A stretch of DNA of 34,488 bases from Hahella sp. HN01 (lineage in GTDB: Bacteria; Pseudomonadota; Gammaproteobacteria; Pseudomonadales; Oleiphilaceae), in the NCBI RefSeq assembly GCF_018986435.1, contig NZ_JAHMIN010000023.1:23603-58090 (forward strand). The letters run 5' to 3'. The position numbers were made by a program, and so were the translations under genes. Shown here one piece after another: positions 24,447-32,610 of the stretch. A model generated the notes under the pieces. It was not told where the DNA came from, made no database searches, and saw only the letters and a program-made list of their open reading frames with translations. Each line of letters starts with the position of its first letter. Within the stretch, counting starts at the first letter, position 1.

Positions 24447-24995
24447 TCAGTCGTCGGCTTCAGCCTGCGCGTGAATTCCGACGACAAACTGCTGCAGCCC
24501 CGTCTGCAGGGGGCCGGCAATTTCAGGGGATTGCACAATCCCCTCCACGTTCAGGTTTGAACTGAGCAGAGGCACAGAAACGCAGGCGTTGTCTATGATG
24601 CGGCCGGACATGGTGGCGACCACTTCGCGCAATGCCGCCTGGGCGTGGCTGGCCCGGGGCGAGGTGTTGATGAGCATGACAGGCAAGTATACAAACTCCT
24701 CGCCGCTCACCAGCCAATCAAGGGCGTTCTTCATAACGCCGCTGATTCCATGGGCGTATTCCGGACTGGCGATAATCAATCCTTGCGCTTGCGCCAATGC
24801 GGATTTCAACTCTCTTACAGCAGCGGGTAATTCATTTTCCAGGTCGGGATTAAACAGCGGCAGCTCGCCCAGCCCCTGGTAGACTTTCACCGTTACGTCC
24901 TTCGGGGCCAATCTGCTTAAGGCCTCTATCGCCGCGGTGTTATAGGAGACCTTCCTGAGGCTGCCGGAGATGGCCAGAATGTTAAGAGGTTTCAC
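24447..24995 (-). CDS. NAD(P)H-dependent FMN reductase family protein
   Basis: This is a 182-residue flavodoxin-like protein. The phosphate-binding loop is ILAISGSLRKVSYN near the N-terminus. The second family motif is SPEYAHGISGVMKNALDWL. Relatives include ChrR and YieF quinone or chromate reductases and azoreductase-type FMN reductases that use NAD(P)H. The physiological substrate cannot be told from sequence. The GTG at 24995 is preferred because family members begin a few residues before the ISGS loop; a TTG 11 codons upstream is the alternative. The macrodomain gene upstream (25098-25640) lies on the same strand. Confidence 0.88.
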   Translation of the reverse strand: MKPLNILAISGSLRKVSYNTAAIEALSRLAPKDVTVKVYQGLGELPLFNPDLENELPAAVRELKSALAQAQGLIIASPEYAHGISGVMKNALDWLVSGEEFVYLPVMLINTSPRASHAQAALREVVATMSGRIIDNACVSVPLLSSNLNVEGIVQSPEIAGPLQTGLQQFVVGIHAQAEADD

Positions 24996-25097
24996 AGTAC
25001 AGTTTTCCCGTCCGCCAAGTCGAATCAAGCAACGACGCCCTAAATACAGCGCCTATGAGCGACCTATTCTAACGACTCGTGCGAACATGGCCAGCCT

Positions 25098-25640
25098 TCA
25101 GCCGGTCTTGCGGGACCGCTCCATTCTTCTGGCGAAAAAATCCTCGTAGGTGCGCCGCCAGGTATCCAGTCCAGCTTCCCAGTGCAAGCAGATGATCAGA
25201 CGTTCAAAGCTGTCCGCATATTTCACCAAGACTTCCAGACCCTCATGGGCGGCCATGGATTGCGGCGTTTTATTGGTTCCCGCACCGAGGGCGGGGAAAG
25301 CAATGGTTTTGACGCTATGTTCCAGCGCCAGCCGAACCACGCTCTCATAACAATTGGCCAACAAATGCAGATCAGAACCGCCCCATTGGTCGCCGCCCGT
25401 CCACTGCGGCGTCACCGTATGAATAATATGTTTGGCGGGCAGCTTGAAACCCGGCGTCAGGCAAGCGTCGCCCACCTTACACTCCCCAGCCTGAGAACAG
25501 GCCGCCTCCAACGCCTCTTCTCCCGCCTGCTCAAAAATCTGCGCGGACAAGCCCCGGCCTTTACTGAGATATTTGTGGGCGGGACAAACAATGGCGTCCA
25601 CCTCCAACTCGGTGATGTCGCCGCATAGAAACTCAATCAT
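25098..25640 (-). CDS. Macrodomain protein with altered ADP-ribose loop
   Basis: This is a 180-residue protein made of one macrodomain. FLCGDITELEVDAIV and the later FPALGAGTNKTPQSMAA mark the fold and the phosphate-binding loop. In hydrolytic MacroD-type enzymes VDAIV is followed by NAAN, whose second Asn is catalytic. Here the stretch reads CPAHKYLSKGRGLSAQIFEQAG, so both Asn residues are missing. It may bind ADP-ribose or a related ligand without standard deacetylase activity, or use another mechanism. The ATG at 25640 is chosen; an in-frame TTG six codons upstream is less likely. The FMN reductase gene follows on the same strand about 100 bases on. Confidence 0.87.
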   Translation of the reverse strand: MIEFLCGDITELEVDAIVCPAHKYLSKGRGLSAQIFEQAGEEALEAACSQAGECKVGDACLTPGFKLPAKHIIHTVTPQWTGGDQWGGSDLHLLANCYESVVRLALEHSVKTIAFPALGAGTNKTPQSMAAHEGLEVLVKYADSFERLIICLHWEAGLDTWRRTYEDFFARRMERSRKTG

Positions 25641-25747
25641 TCCACTCACCCCGTGCAATATTGTCTACATGCAACCCTGAAAAACGCTCCTATAAACAAG
25701 TATTGCACAGATCGGGGGAATGTCTTTTCGCCGGGGCAAACCAGTGA

Positions 25748-26803
25748 TCAGGCTCCCGGCTCTCCCTGCACAGCCTCACTGCGGCTAAACCCCTCGATGG
25801 ATTGGGTGACTTCCGGGTTGCGGTTGCGGGTGATTTCGTAGTTCCAGACTTCGATGTAGCGGATACCGAGCTTTTTAGCTTGCTCGAACATGCCGCCGTA
25901 GCCGCCGGCGCCGAAACGGCGGCCCTGGTCGGAGCGTCCGATGGCTTGTGCGTATTTGTAGCCTCGAAAGTCGCGGACTTCCTGCAGCAGAGCGTTCTGG
26001 TAGTTTTCTCGTCCTGACAGCCACCAGACGGCGATGCCGACCCGATCGCGGTAGTTCTTTTCAATCAGACGCATGATGCGTTCCGGCGTTTCCACCGTGC
26101 CGATTTCATGCACTTCGAAAGCGAGGTATTTTTGCGGGAACGCCCGGTAAAAAGAGTCGATGGCTTCTCCCGCCGCGCGCACCCATTTGTCGGGGGTGAA
26201 ACCCTGACGTTGCAGGTCTTCATAGCGGTTGCCGTTGAAGTGGCCTTCAATGCCATTGGAGGTGGCTTGCGGCACATACACCAGTTTCAGAGTTTCATCG
26301 TTCCCGTACTTCTTGCCCAGAGCTTCCGCCAGTAATTTCAGGCGCGCTTGCAAAAGCAGATCCCAGTAGGGAACGATACGCGTGCGCTCTCCGCGAAAAC
26401 GTATTTCCATGGAGCCTGCGCCCTCATCGAACAGCCAGTCCGGCGCCCGGGGTCCCGCCAAAACGGCGAGGGACCATAATTTGCCATAGTGACGAACGCC
26501 CTGTAGCTGCGCTTCGATGACGGAGAAATCATACTGTCCGGGCTTGGGCTCTATATCCGACCAGAACACCCTGACCAGCCCCCCTTTCACGAACGCCGGG
26601 CGTAATGAATCCGCTTCCTTGCCTATCACATGACTGCTGAATATGCCCCGTGGCGGCGCGATTTTTTCTTTATCGGGTGCTGGCGTTTTTACTGAGGTGG
26701 ACGGCGTTTGCGACGCAACGCCGGCATCCTCCGCCCAAGCAGAGAAAGGGATCAATCCCGCCAGTGCCGACAAAAGAATGATGAGTTTTCCAATCTGTTC
26801 CAT
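25748..26803 (-). CDS. Secreted glycoside-hydrolase-like TIM-barrel protein
   Basis: This is a 351-residue protein with a signal peptide (1-24, ending FSAWA). A Pro/Thr-rich linker follows (about 27-50), then a domain with the look of a clan A glycosidase barrel. VRVFWSDIEPKPGQYDFSVIE resembles the start of GH42/GH5-type domains (W...EP.pG.Y.f). Later segments include LKLVYVPQATSNGIEGHFN, KYLAFEVHEIG and KKLGIRYIEVWNYEITRN. Candidate acids are Glu in AFEVHEIG and Glu in YIEVWNYE, but the catalytic pair cannot be fixed by eye. AGGAG lies seven bases before the ATG. It is a single gene divergent from the next exported protein; the substrate is unknown. Confidence 0.7.
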   Translation of the reverse strand: MEQIGKLIILLSALAGLIPFSAWAEDAGVASQTPSTSVKTPAPDKEKIAPPRGIFSSHVIGKEADSLRPAFVKGGLVRVFWSDIEPKPGQYDFSVIEAQLQGVRHYGKLWSLAVLAGPRAPDWLFDEGAGSMEIRFRGERTRIVPYWDLLLQARLKLLAEALGKKYGNDETLKLVYVPQATSNGIEGHFNGNRYEDLQRQGFTPDKWVRAAGEAIDSFYRAFPQKYLAFEVHEIGTVETPERIMRLIEKNYRDRVGIAVWWLSGRENYQNALLQEVRDFRGYKYAQAIGRSDQGRRFGAGGYGGMFEQAKKLGIRYIEVWNYEITRNRNPEVTQSIEGFSRSEAVQGEPGA

Positions 26804-26969
26804 GACAGCGCTCCTGTCTCCATCCGTTATGTCAGATTCTGCAACTGGCCTCTTGCAAAATAAAGGCCTAAGGCCGGTTGTTAAGGGGATTTAATGCCGG
26901 GCTTTGTCGCCTCATAATAGTGGGGCATACTGACGGCATAAGACCGCAATGACCTCTCCAAGGAGTTTT

Positions 26970-27611
26970 ATGGGGACCTTTTCCTACTTGGCGTTCAAGC
27001 GCAGATTCCCGTTGTTGTCACGCATGGCGACGCTGAGCGCGCTGACTCTCCTCACTACATTCGCACACGCCGAGACCATCGCGACAGGCGACATGGGCCA
27101 GTGTCAGGGCGGCATTGAATACAACGCCAAAACGCTGACGTTCCGTCTCTCCCACGGTGACGTCTTTTATTGCGGCGCCACGCAAGAGGAAACTCTCGCA
27201 CTACTGAACACTGCGCTGAATGCGTTGCCTGAAAACGCTCAGCTTGAGCACCTCGTCATTGGCAGGCTGATCGACTACGACTGGATCGGCGCTCATCTGG
27301 TCTCCACCCTGAAGCAGGATAAAAACTGGAACGCCGCCCAGGCGCGCCCGCACAAGTCCGAAGGTAACGCGCCAAACGCCTACGCCTATGTAAGCAACGT
27401 GCTCTCAGGCGAACCTATTGCGGCCACATGGAACAGAACACTGCACACACGAGGCGTGGAAATCGCTGGCGCCAGCATCGAAAAACTGCTGATCAGCGGC
27501 CCGGACGTTCACCAAGATCCTGCCTGGGTTCCCTCGCAAAAAGGCTATCCCTTCGATGCGATTCTGTATTACCGGCTGCGCCCGCTGAGCGCGCCCAGTG
27601 CAACGGAGTAA
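26970..27611 (+). CDS. Exported protein of unknown function
   Basis: This is a 213-residue protein with a signal sequence whose hydrophobic core is TLSALTLLTTF and whose likely cleavage is after AHA. The mature part contains two cysteines (GQCQGGIEY, VFYCGAT) that could pair, and no domain I recognise. The ATG at 26970 is taken because AAGGAG sits four bases upstream; ATG at 26949 has no ribosome site. It is followed six bases later by the DCC-family gene and then the DoxX-like gene, probably one operon. Confidence 0.72.
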   Translation: MGTFSYLAFKRRFPLLSRMATLSALTLLTTFAHAETIATGDMGQCQGGIEYNAKTLTFRLSHGDVFYCGATQEETLALLNTALNALPENAQLEHLVIGRLIDYDWIGAHLVSTLKQDKNWNAAQARPHKSEGNAPNAYAYVSNVLSGEPIAATWNRTLHTRGVEIAGASIEKLLISGPDVHQDPAWVPSQKGYPFDAILYYRLRPLSAPSATE

Positions 27612-27617
27612 GTCGCC

Positions 27618-28106
27618 ATGACGCAACCTTCCGCAACACAAACCAGCATACCGCCCTACATGCAAAGCGACGATCGGGTCGTCCTGTTCGACGGCGTCTG
27701 CAAGCTCTGTAACGCCTGGTCAAAATTCCTGATCAAATACGACAAGCGCAGACAGTTCAAAATGGCCTCCGTGCAATCCCCTGAGGGACAGGCGATTTTG
27801 GCCTGGTTTGACATGCCGCTGGACCGCTTTGACACCATGCTTTATGTCGAAGGCGACCGCGCCTTTGAGAAATCAGAAGCCTTCCTGCGCATCATTGCGC
27901 AATTTCCCGCTCCCTGGCGCTACTTGAGAGTTTTCCGCATACTGCCGCGGGCTCTGAAAGACTGGGGCTACGATCTTATCGCCCAGAACCGGTATCGCCT
28001 CTTCGGCAAATATGATCATTGTCTGCTGCCTACGCCGGACCATAACAGCCGCTTTCTGCAAGGCGCGCCAACGCAGCCCATGGCCGAAAATCCAACCAAT
28101 AAATGA
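27618..28106 (+). CDS. DCC-family (DUF393) thiol-disulfide oxidoreductase-like protein
   Basis: This is a 162-residue protein. The signature VVLFDGVCKLCNAWSKFLIKYD contains the CxxC pair that names the DCC family, within a thioredoxin-like start. RVFRILPRALKDWGYDLIAQNRYRLFGK is the typical second half. A redox role is predicted from the motif, but substrates are not established for the family. The Shine-Dalgarno GGAG overlaps the previous gene's stop. The DoxX-like membrane gene follows after 31 bases, an association often seen with this family. Confidence 0.88.
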   Translation: MTQPSATQTSIPPYMQSDDRVVLFDGVCKLCNAWSKFLIKYDKRRQFKMASVQSPEGQAILAWFDMPLDRFDTMLYVEGDRAFEKSEAFLRIIAQFPAPWRYLRVFRILPRALKDWGYDLIAQNRYRLFGKYDHCLLPTPDHNSRFLQGAPTQPMAENPTNK

Positions 28107-28137
28107 CTCAATACGAGCGGACAGGAACGTACTCATA

Positions 28138-28527
28138 ATGGATGTATTGCAACGTATTCACTGGGTTGCGCGCCTCAGCGTAGCCGGCGTCTTTCTTTAT
28201 CACGGCCTGGTTCCCAAAATACTGTGGCTCAGCCCAACCGAGCTGGCCATGATTGAAGCCCAGGGCCTGGGCCAGTACGCCCCGCAGATCGCCATGGCCG
28301 GCGGCGTGGCGGAAATCATTCTGGGGTTGCTGATCGCACTGCCGCTGCGCAGCAGCCTTCCGCTGTTGGCCGCTGGCGTCGCGCTGGTCGGTCTCCTGGC
28401 GGATGTCGCGTTGTTTTCCCCGGGCTTATTGGTGGACGCCTTCAATCCGGTGACCGTCAATCTCGCCACTCTGGCGCTGGTCTGGATCGCCTGGATAAGC
28501 AAAGAGAGTCACAAAAATATCCCCTAA
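28138..28527 (+). CDS. DoxX-like small membrane protein
   Basis: This is a 129-residue protein with about four membrane helices: RLSVAGVFLYHGLVPKI, IAMAGGVAEIILGLLIAL, LPLLAAGVALVGLLADVALF and NLATLALVWIAWI. The VFLYHGLVPK start and GGVAEIILGLLIALP are typical of DoxX-like proteins. It probably works with the DCC protein in membrane redox chemistry, which is inference. AGGA lies 11 bases before the ATG, a little far. Confidence 0.8.
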   Translation: MDVLQRIHWVARLSVAGVFLYHGLVPKILWLSPTELAMIEAQGLGQYAPQIAMAGGVAEIILGLLIALPLRSSLPLLAAGVALVGLLADVALFSPGLLVDAFNPVTVNLATLALVWIAWISKESHKNIP

Positions 28528-28766
28528 GCGGAATTTATTTTTCTCCCGCCCTGGATTTCCGCCTGCTTTTGCTATGCTGTTAGGGATAAAAAAGCGCTTG
28601 ATGTCTGTGAGTAGGGTTTGTTGAACGCGTCGATAGCGTCAACGAGCCCACTAGTCCCCCCCAAGAAAGACGCCGCACCGATGGGCTCCGCGCCGATATG
28701 CCGGAAATTGAGCCCAGGTGGGGTTTCGCGCCTGTTGTTTAACTTTTTCAACACAGGACAACGCCC

Positions 28767-30572
28767 ATGGAATCAAAACCCCTTATTACCCAAACTGGTC
28801 GGACCAACGCGATCAGTTGCGCAGAATTAATTGTTAAATATCTCAGTCTGCTAAAAGTGCCGTTTGTATTCGGCGTGTCCGGCGGCAACATCGACCCGCT
28901 GGGCAGCGCCCTCGCCCGCCACGAGGAAAATACCCACGTACGCTGGATACTGACGCGCTCCGAAGCCGGCGCGGGCTTCATGGCGGACGGCTTCGCCAGG
29001 GAGAGCGGCGTCATTGGCGTGTGCAGCGCCACCTCCGGCCCTGGCTGCACTAATTTATTGACGCCTGTGAGCAACGCCTTCGTGGACGGCGTCCCCATGC
29101 TGGTCATCACGGGACAAAGCACCATCAGCACCTTCGGCCGCGGCGCCATGCAGGAGAGCAGCGCTTCCGGCGTCGACACCATACTTATGTTCAAGGGCTG
29201 CACCCGCTACAACACGCTGGTATCCCATCCCGAACAACTGGAGCACAACCTGCTGGCGGCCTTGAGCCACGCCACCGGCCCGACTCCCGGCCCCGTGCAT
29301 ATCAGCATTCCACTGGATATTTTCGAAACACCGATTCCATCCAGCCGCAACCCCATCTCCCTGCATACCTTTCTGGGACAGGAGATCACCCCGGACAGAG
29401 TCGTACTGCAACGCCTGAACACCATCTTGCGAGGCTACCAGCGCGGCGTCATCGTCATCGGCAACGGATGCGCCGGCGCCATGCGGGAGATTCTCTGCTA
29501 CGCGGAGCGACGCGCCTGGCCCATCGTCACCACGCCGATGGGGCGCGGCCTGATGTCCGCTGATCATCCCCTGTATCGGGGCGTGTTCGGCACGGCGGGA
29601 CATGAGTCCGCCCGCAAAACCCTGACGGCGGAGGAAGCGGACATCATTATGGTGGTATGCGCCAATCTGGACGAGCACGCCACCTGCGGCTGGGACGGCA
29701 GCACCATCCTGTCGCGGCGTCTGGTGCACATCAACAACAATCCGGAGTACCTGGCCAAATCCCATATGGCGCAAATGAATCTGATGGGCAGTCCACGCAT
29801 CGTCTTCGACTATCTCAACCAGGAAAACCAGGCCGCTCCCGCTGCGGACGCCAGCGAAGAAATCCTCCCCGCCCTACGCAATGAAAACAACCTGCCCAAA
29901 AATATCAGCGTGCTGCATATCGAGGACTGCAATACCGACACTACCCCTATCAACCCGCGCCGACTGTTCTGGCGGCTGAGCCAATGCGCGCCCAAAGGCG
30001 TGCATCTCTATGCGGACGCCGGCAACGCTTTTTTCTGGGCCACCCATTACTGGCATCCTCGCTCAGCCTCGGTCATTGACGTGAATAAAATGCCGATCTC
30101 CATGGGATTCGCCGCCATGGGCTGGGCGATCGGCGCGGCCATCGGCGGCAAGTTCGCCAACCCGCATATTCCGGTGCTTTGCATCACCGGGGACGGCAGT
30201 TATTTGATGACCGCGCAGGAAATCACCGTCGCCAAGCAGCACAACCTAAACGTGGTGATTCTGATATTGAATAACGGCGTGTTGGGCACTGTCATGCACG
30301 GGCAACGCATGCGCGGCATGAAGAGTTTCGGCAATGAGTTACCGCAAACCAACTTCGCCATGCTCGCCCAATCCTTAGGCGTGGAGTCCTATCGCATCAG
30401 GGACTTTGAAGAACTGGCGCGTCTGGACATTGCCTCCCTGTTTAAACGCCCGGGGCCTGTCCTATTGGATGTCTTGGTGGACAAAGAAGTCCCTCCGCCG
30501 ATAGGACAACGCGTTAAAAACCTGGAGGCGTCACGTCCCGCTCCCCGGGCGCCGACATTGACCAGCGCCTGA
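28767..30572 (+). CDS. Acetolactate-synthase-like ThDP-dependent enzyme
   Basis: This is a 601-residue enzyme of the ThDP family. The N-terminal PYR domain has FVFGVSGGNIDPL and the cofactor-activating Glu66 in RSEAGAGFMADGFAR. A middle domain (about 200-340) resembles the FAD- or nucleotide-binding part of acetolactate synthases. The C-terminal PP domain has the Mg/ThDP motif GDG (475-477) ending in NN (502-503). A long, poorly conserved linker (about 350-385) separates the middle and PP domains. It is not next to ilv genes or a regulatory subunit, so the substrate is open: another 2-oxo acid decarboxylase or carboligase is equally possible. AGGA sits eight bases before the ATG. Confidence 0.87.
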   Translation: MESKPLITQTGRTNAISCAELIVKYLSLLKVPFVFGVSGGNIDPLGSALARHEENTHVRWILTRSEAGAGFMADGFARESGVIGVCSATSGPGCTNLLTPVSNAFVDGVPMLVITGQSTISTFGRGAMQESSASGVDTILMFKGCTRYNTLVSHPEQLEHNLLAALSHATGPTPGPVHISIPLDIFETPIPSSRNPISLHTFLGQEITPDRVVLQRLNTILRGYQRGVIVIGNGCAGAMREILCYAERRAWPIVTTPMGRGLMSADHPLYRGVFGTAGHESARKTLTAEEADIIMVVCANLDEHATCGWDGSTILSRRLVHINNNPEYLAKSHMAQMNLMGSPRIVFDYLNQENQAAPAADASEEILPALRNENNLPKNISVLHIEDCNTDTTPINPRRLFWRLSQCAPKGVHLYADAGNAFFWATHYWHPRSASVIDVNKMPISMGFAAMGWAIGAAIGGKFANPHIPVLCITGDGSYLMTAQEITVAKQHNLNVVILILNNGVLGTVMHGQRMRGMKSFGNELPQTNFAMLAQSLGVESYRIRDFEELARLDIASLFKRPGPVLLDVLVDKEVPPPIGQRVKNLEASRPAPRAPTLTSA

Positions 30573-30605
30573 TCCGCTGTCGCCCGTAAAGAACGAAGCG
30601 AAGCG

Positions 30606-31262
30606 CTATTTCGTGCCGTATATCCGATCCCCTGCGTCGCCCACGCCGGGTCGGATATAGGCATGGTCATCCAGATGACTGTCGATCACTCCTGCATATA
30701 CCGGCACGTCCGGGTGTTCTTCACGAAACAGGCTGACGCCTTCCGGCGCGGCGAACAGACAGATAAAGCGGATATCCTGCGCCCCCAGATCCTTGATTTT
30801 ATGCACCGCCGCCGTCGCGGAGTGACCTGTGGCGAGCATGGGATCAACGCAGATCACCGTCCGTTGATCCAGATCCGGCGGCATCTTGACGTAATACTCA
30901 ATGGGCATTTTGGTCTGCGGATCGCGATAGAGTCCGATGTGCCCCACTCGCGCCGACGGCGACAGTTGCAGCACGCCTTCGGTCATGCCATTGCCCGCCC
31001 GCATGATGGTGACGATACAGAGCTTCTTGCCTTTCAATGTCGGCGACATCGTCTTCTCCAGAGGCGTTTCCACTTCCACCAGTTCCGTCTCCAGGTCGCG
31101 GGTGGCTTCATAGCCAATCAATACGCCCAACTCCTGCACCAGCATGCGGAATTCCCGGGTGGAGGTGTTTTTGTCACGCAGACTGGTGAGCTTATGCTGC
31201 ACAAAGGGGTGATTGACCATGTACACGCCGGGATGCTTTTCCACTAATGAAGTCATTGTCAT
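30606..31262 (-). CDS. upp: Uracil phosphoribosyltransferase
   Basis: This is a 218-residue cytosolic enzyme making UMP from uracil and PRPP. The PRPP-binding motif VICVDPMLATGHSA is at 136-149. The uracil-binding end has the characteristic VGDAGDRIYGTK. The other conserved segments TREFR, YEATRD and TIMRAGNGM are present. In URC-type uracil catabolism a uracil phosphoribosyltransferase supplies the first activated intermediate. Here the gene lies 61 bases downstream of the DUF1688 gene and is the last gene of that operon, so it probably serves degradation as well as salvage. Confidence 0.95.
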   Translation of the reverse strand: MTMTSLVEKHPGVYMVNHPFVQHKLTSLRDKNTSTREFRMLVQELGVLIGYEATRDLETELVEVETPLEKTMSPTLKGKKLCIVTIMRAGNGMTEGVLQLSPSARVGHIGLYRDPQTKMPIEYYVKMPPDLDQRTVICVDPMLATGHSATAAVHKIKDLGAQDIRFICLFAAPEGVSLFREEHPDVPVYAGVIDSHLDDHAYIRPGVGDAGDRIYGTK

Positions 31263-31296
31263 AGCTGTCTCTCAACCATTGCTGATATAGATTTGC

Positions 31297-31318
31297 GGGA
31301 AGTCTGCAGCGACTTCCC
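31297..31318 (-). other. Hairpin between the DUF1688 gene and upp
   Basis: GGGAAGTC (31297-31304) and GACTTCCC (31311-31318) form a perfect 8-bp stem with a 6-base loop, in the 61-base gap before upp. No T-tract follows on the minus strand. It could be a processing site or a differential stability element for upp. Confidence 0.55.
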
Positions 31319-31323
31319 TCGCC

Positions 31324-32610
31324 TCAAAATAAAGTGCCGTCCGCACGGTATCGGATTGGCGGCGCGCCGTTTGGCGAGCGCGCGAAGGCCAGTTTACGCC
31401 CAGCGCTCCAGGTTCCGCCTTCCAGTATTTGCGACATCGTCAGCGCCACGCCACGCTCCCTAAGCTGCGTATTCAAACGCGCAGCGAGCTGATCAACGAC
31501 AGCGACGGTCATCGCCCGTAACTCCACCACTTCCGGCGCACCCGGTTCATACTCCGTCGCCGCGAAGGCGGGATCTTTCGGCGCCAGCACGCCCATATCC
31601 AGCAGCAGCCCGCCATTGCGATATTCCGCCAGCGCCGTCAGCGTATCGTCCTCAATGACCTCCATACCGGAGATGCGCCAGGCTTCCGTCAGGGAGTACA
31701 TCATCCATTGGGAAAGCTTGTGGAAAGGGATAAGCCCTGCGCCCGGCTCATTCGCTCCGACACCAGGGTACGCCCAGACATCGCCGAGCGCGCCTAACTC
31801 AGGGTTTCGCACTGGCCAGACGCCGGACAACAGTTTCAGCAACTCACGAAAAGCGAAGTCCACAGACAGACCACCTGCCACTCCCGCTCCTCTGGCTACA
31901 CTGGCCGCCGCACTGGCCCCCTCCAGATACGGGGCCAAGGCGCCAAGCCGACCCTCTCCGCCGAAGACGCCCGGCGCGCTCGCCACAACATCGCCTAATC
32001 GACGCAACAAGGTCACCCGTTCCTGCAGACCTATCAGCGGATTGTGTTCACTGACTTGAAAGCAGGCCGCCAGTTGCGCAGTCGTCAATTTCCTTAAGCC
32101 GTCCGCATCCACTCGGAAAGGCGTCCCCGCTGAGCACAACGCCCCCTGCGCGTAAAGCGCCACGCTGGCGGCCCCCAGCCCTTCAGAACGGGATAACGTC
32201 AGCCCGCTGGCGGACTCGACATAGCGCCAATCGGCGCCAGCGCCGGCATCCAGCAGCACGCTGATCATGGTTAGCTCCGTCGCCCGCATTTTCAGCTCAT
32301 TCAGATCTCCTGCGCCATTAGCGATAGGAGACCATCGGTCCACGCCGCCGCAGGAAAAGTGGCGCCAGCGGCTGTGTGGCGGTATGTTCAGATCAGGATA
32401 ATTCTCCAATATGACGCCCATGACGTACTCTGCCGCCGCCTCAACTCTATCGGACCGATAGTCGTACGCGAGCAACTCGCCAGCGCATGCGCGATCAAAG
32501 ATTTCGCCGCAGCGCGAGCGCACGGTTTCCGCGCGCCACAGGTGTAATTGCGTTGCCGTATAGACGGACGCTTCCTGCGCCGTCGCGAAGTTTTCCTGCA
32601 AGTTCGACAT
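31324..32610 (-). CDS. DUF1688 protein, URC4-type uracil catabolism protein
   Basis: This is a 428-residue protein of the DUF1688/URC4 family, recognised from NIPPHSRWRHFSCGGVDRW, the C-terminal LAFARSPNGAPPIRYRADGTLF and its neighbours. URC4 was found genetically in the yeast URC uracil-degradation pathway; its reaction is not settled. The ATG at 32610 shares one base with the stop of the upstream GTP-cyclohydrolase-like gene (TGATG), so translation is coupled. The TTG one codon earlier is rejected. No signal peptide or membrane segment is seen, so it should act in the cytosol. Confidence 0.92.
   Translation of the reverse strand: MSNLQENFATAQEASVYTATQLHLWRAETVRSRCGEIFDRACAGELLAYDYRSDRVEAAAEYVMGVILENYPDLNIPPHSRWRHFSCGGVDRWSPIANGAGDLNELKMRATELTMISVLLDAGAGADWRYVESASGLTLSRSEGLGAASVALYAQGALCSAGTPFRVDADGLRKLTTAQLAACFQVSEHNPLIGLQERVTLLRRLGDVVASAPGVFGGEGRLGALAPYLEGASAAASVARGAGVAGGLSVDFAFRELLKLLSGVWPVRNPELGALGDVWAYPGVGANEPGAGLIPFHKLSQWMMYSLTEAWRISGMEVIEDDTLTALAEYRNGGLLLDMGVLAPKDPAFAATEYEPGAPEVVELRAMTVAVVDQLAARLNTQLRERGVALTMSQILEGGTWSAGRKLAFARSPNGAPPIRYRADGTLF

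Noticed and set aside
24438-24452. Palindrome GACTGAG-G-CTCAGTC as a shared terminator for convergent genes
   Set aside because: The one-base centre cannot form an RNA loop without opening stem pairs, and no T-tract follows. Both stop codons lie in it, so it may be a chance dyad.
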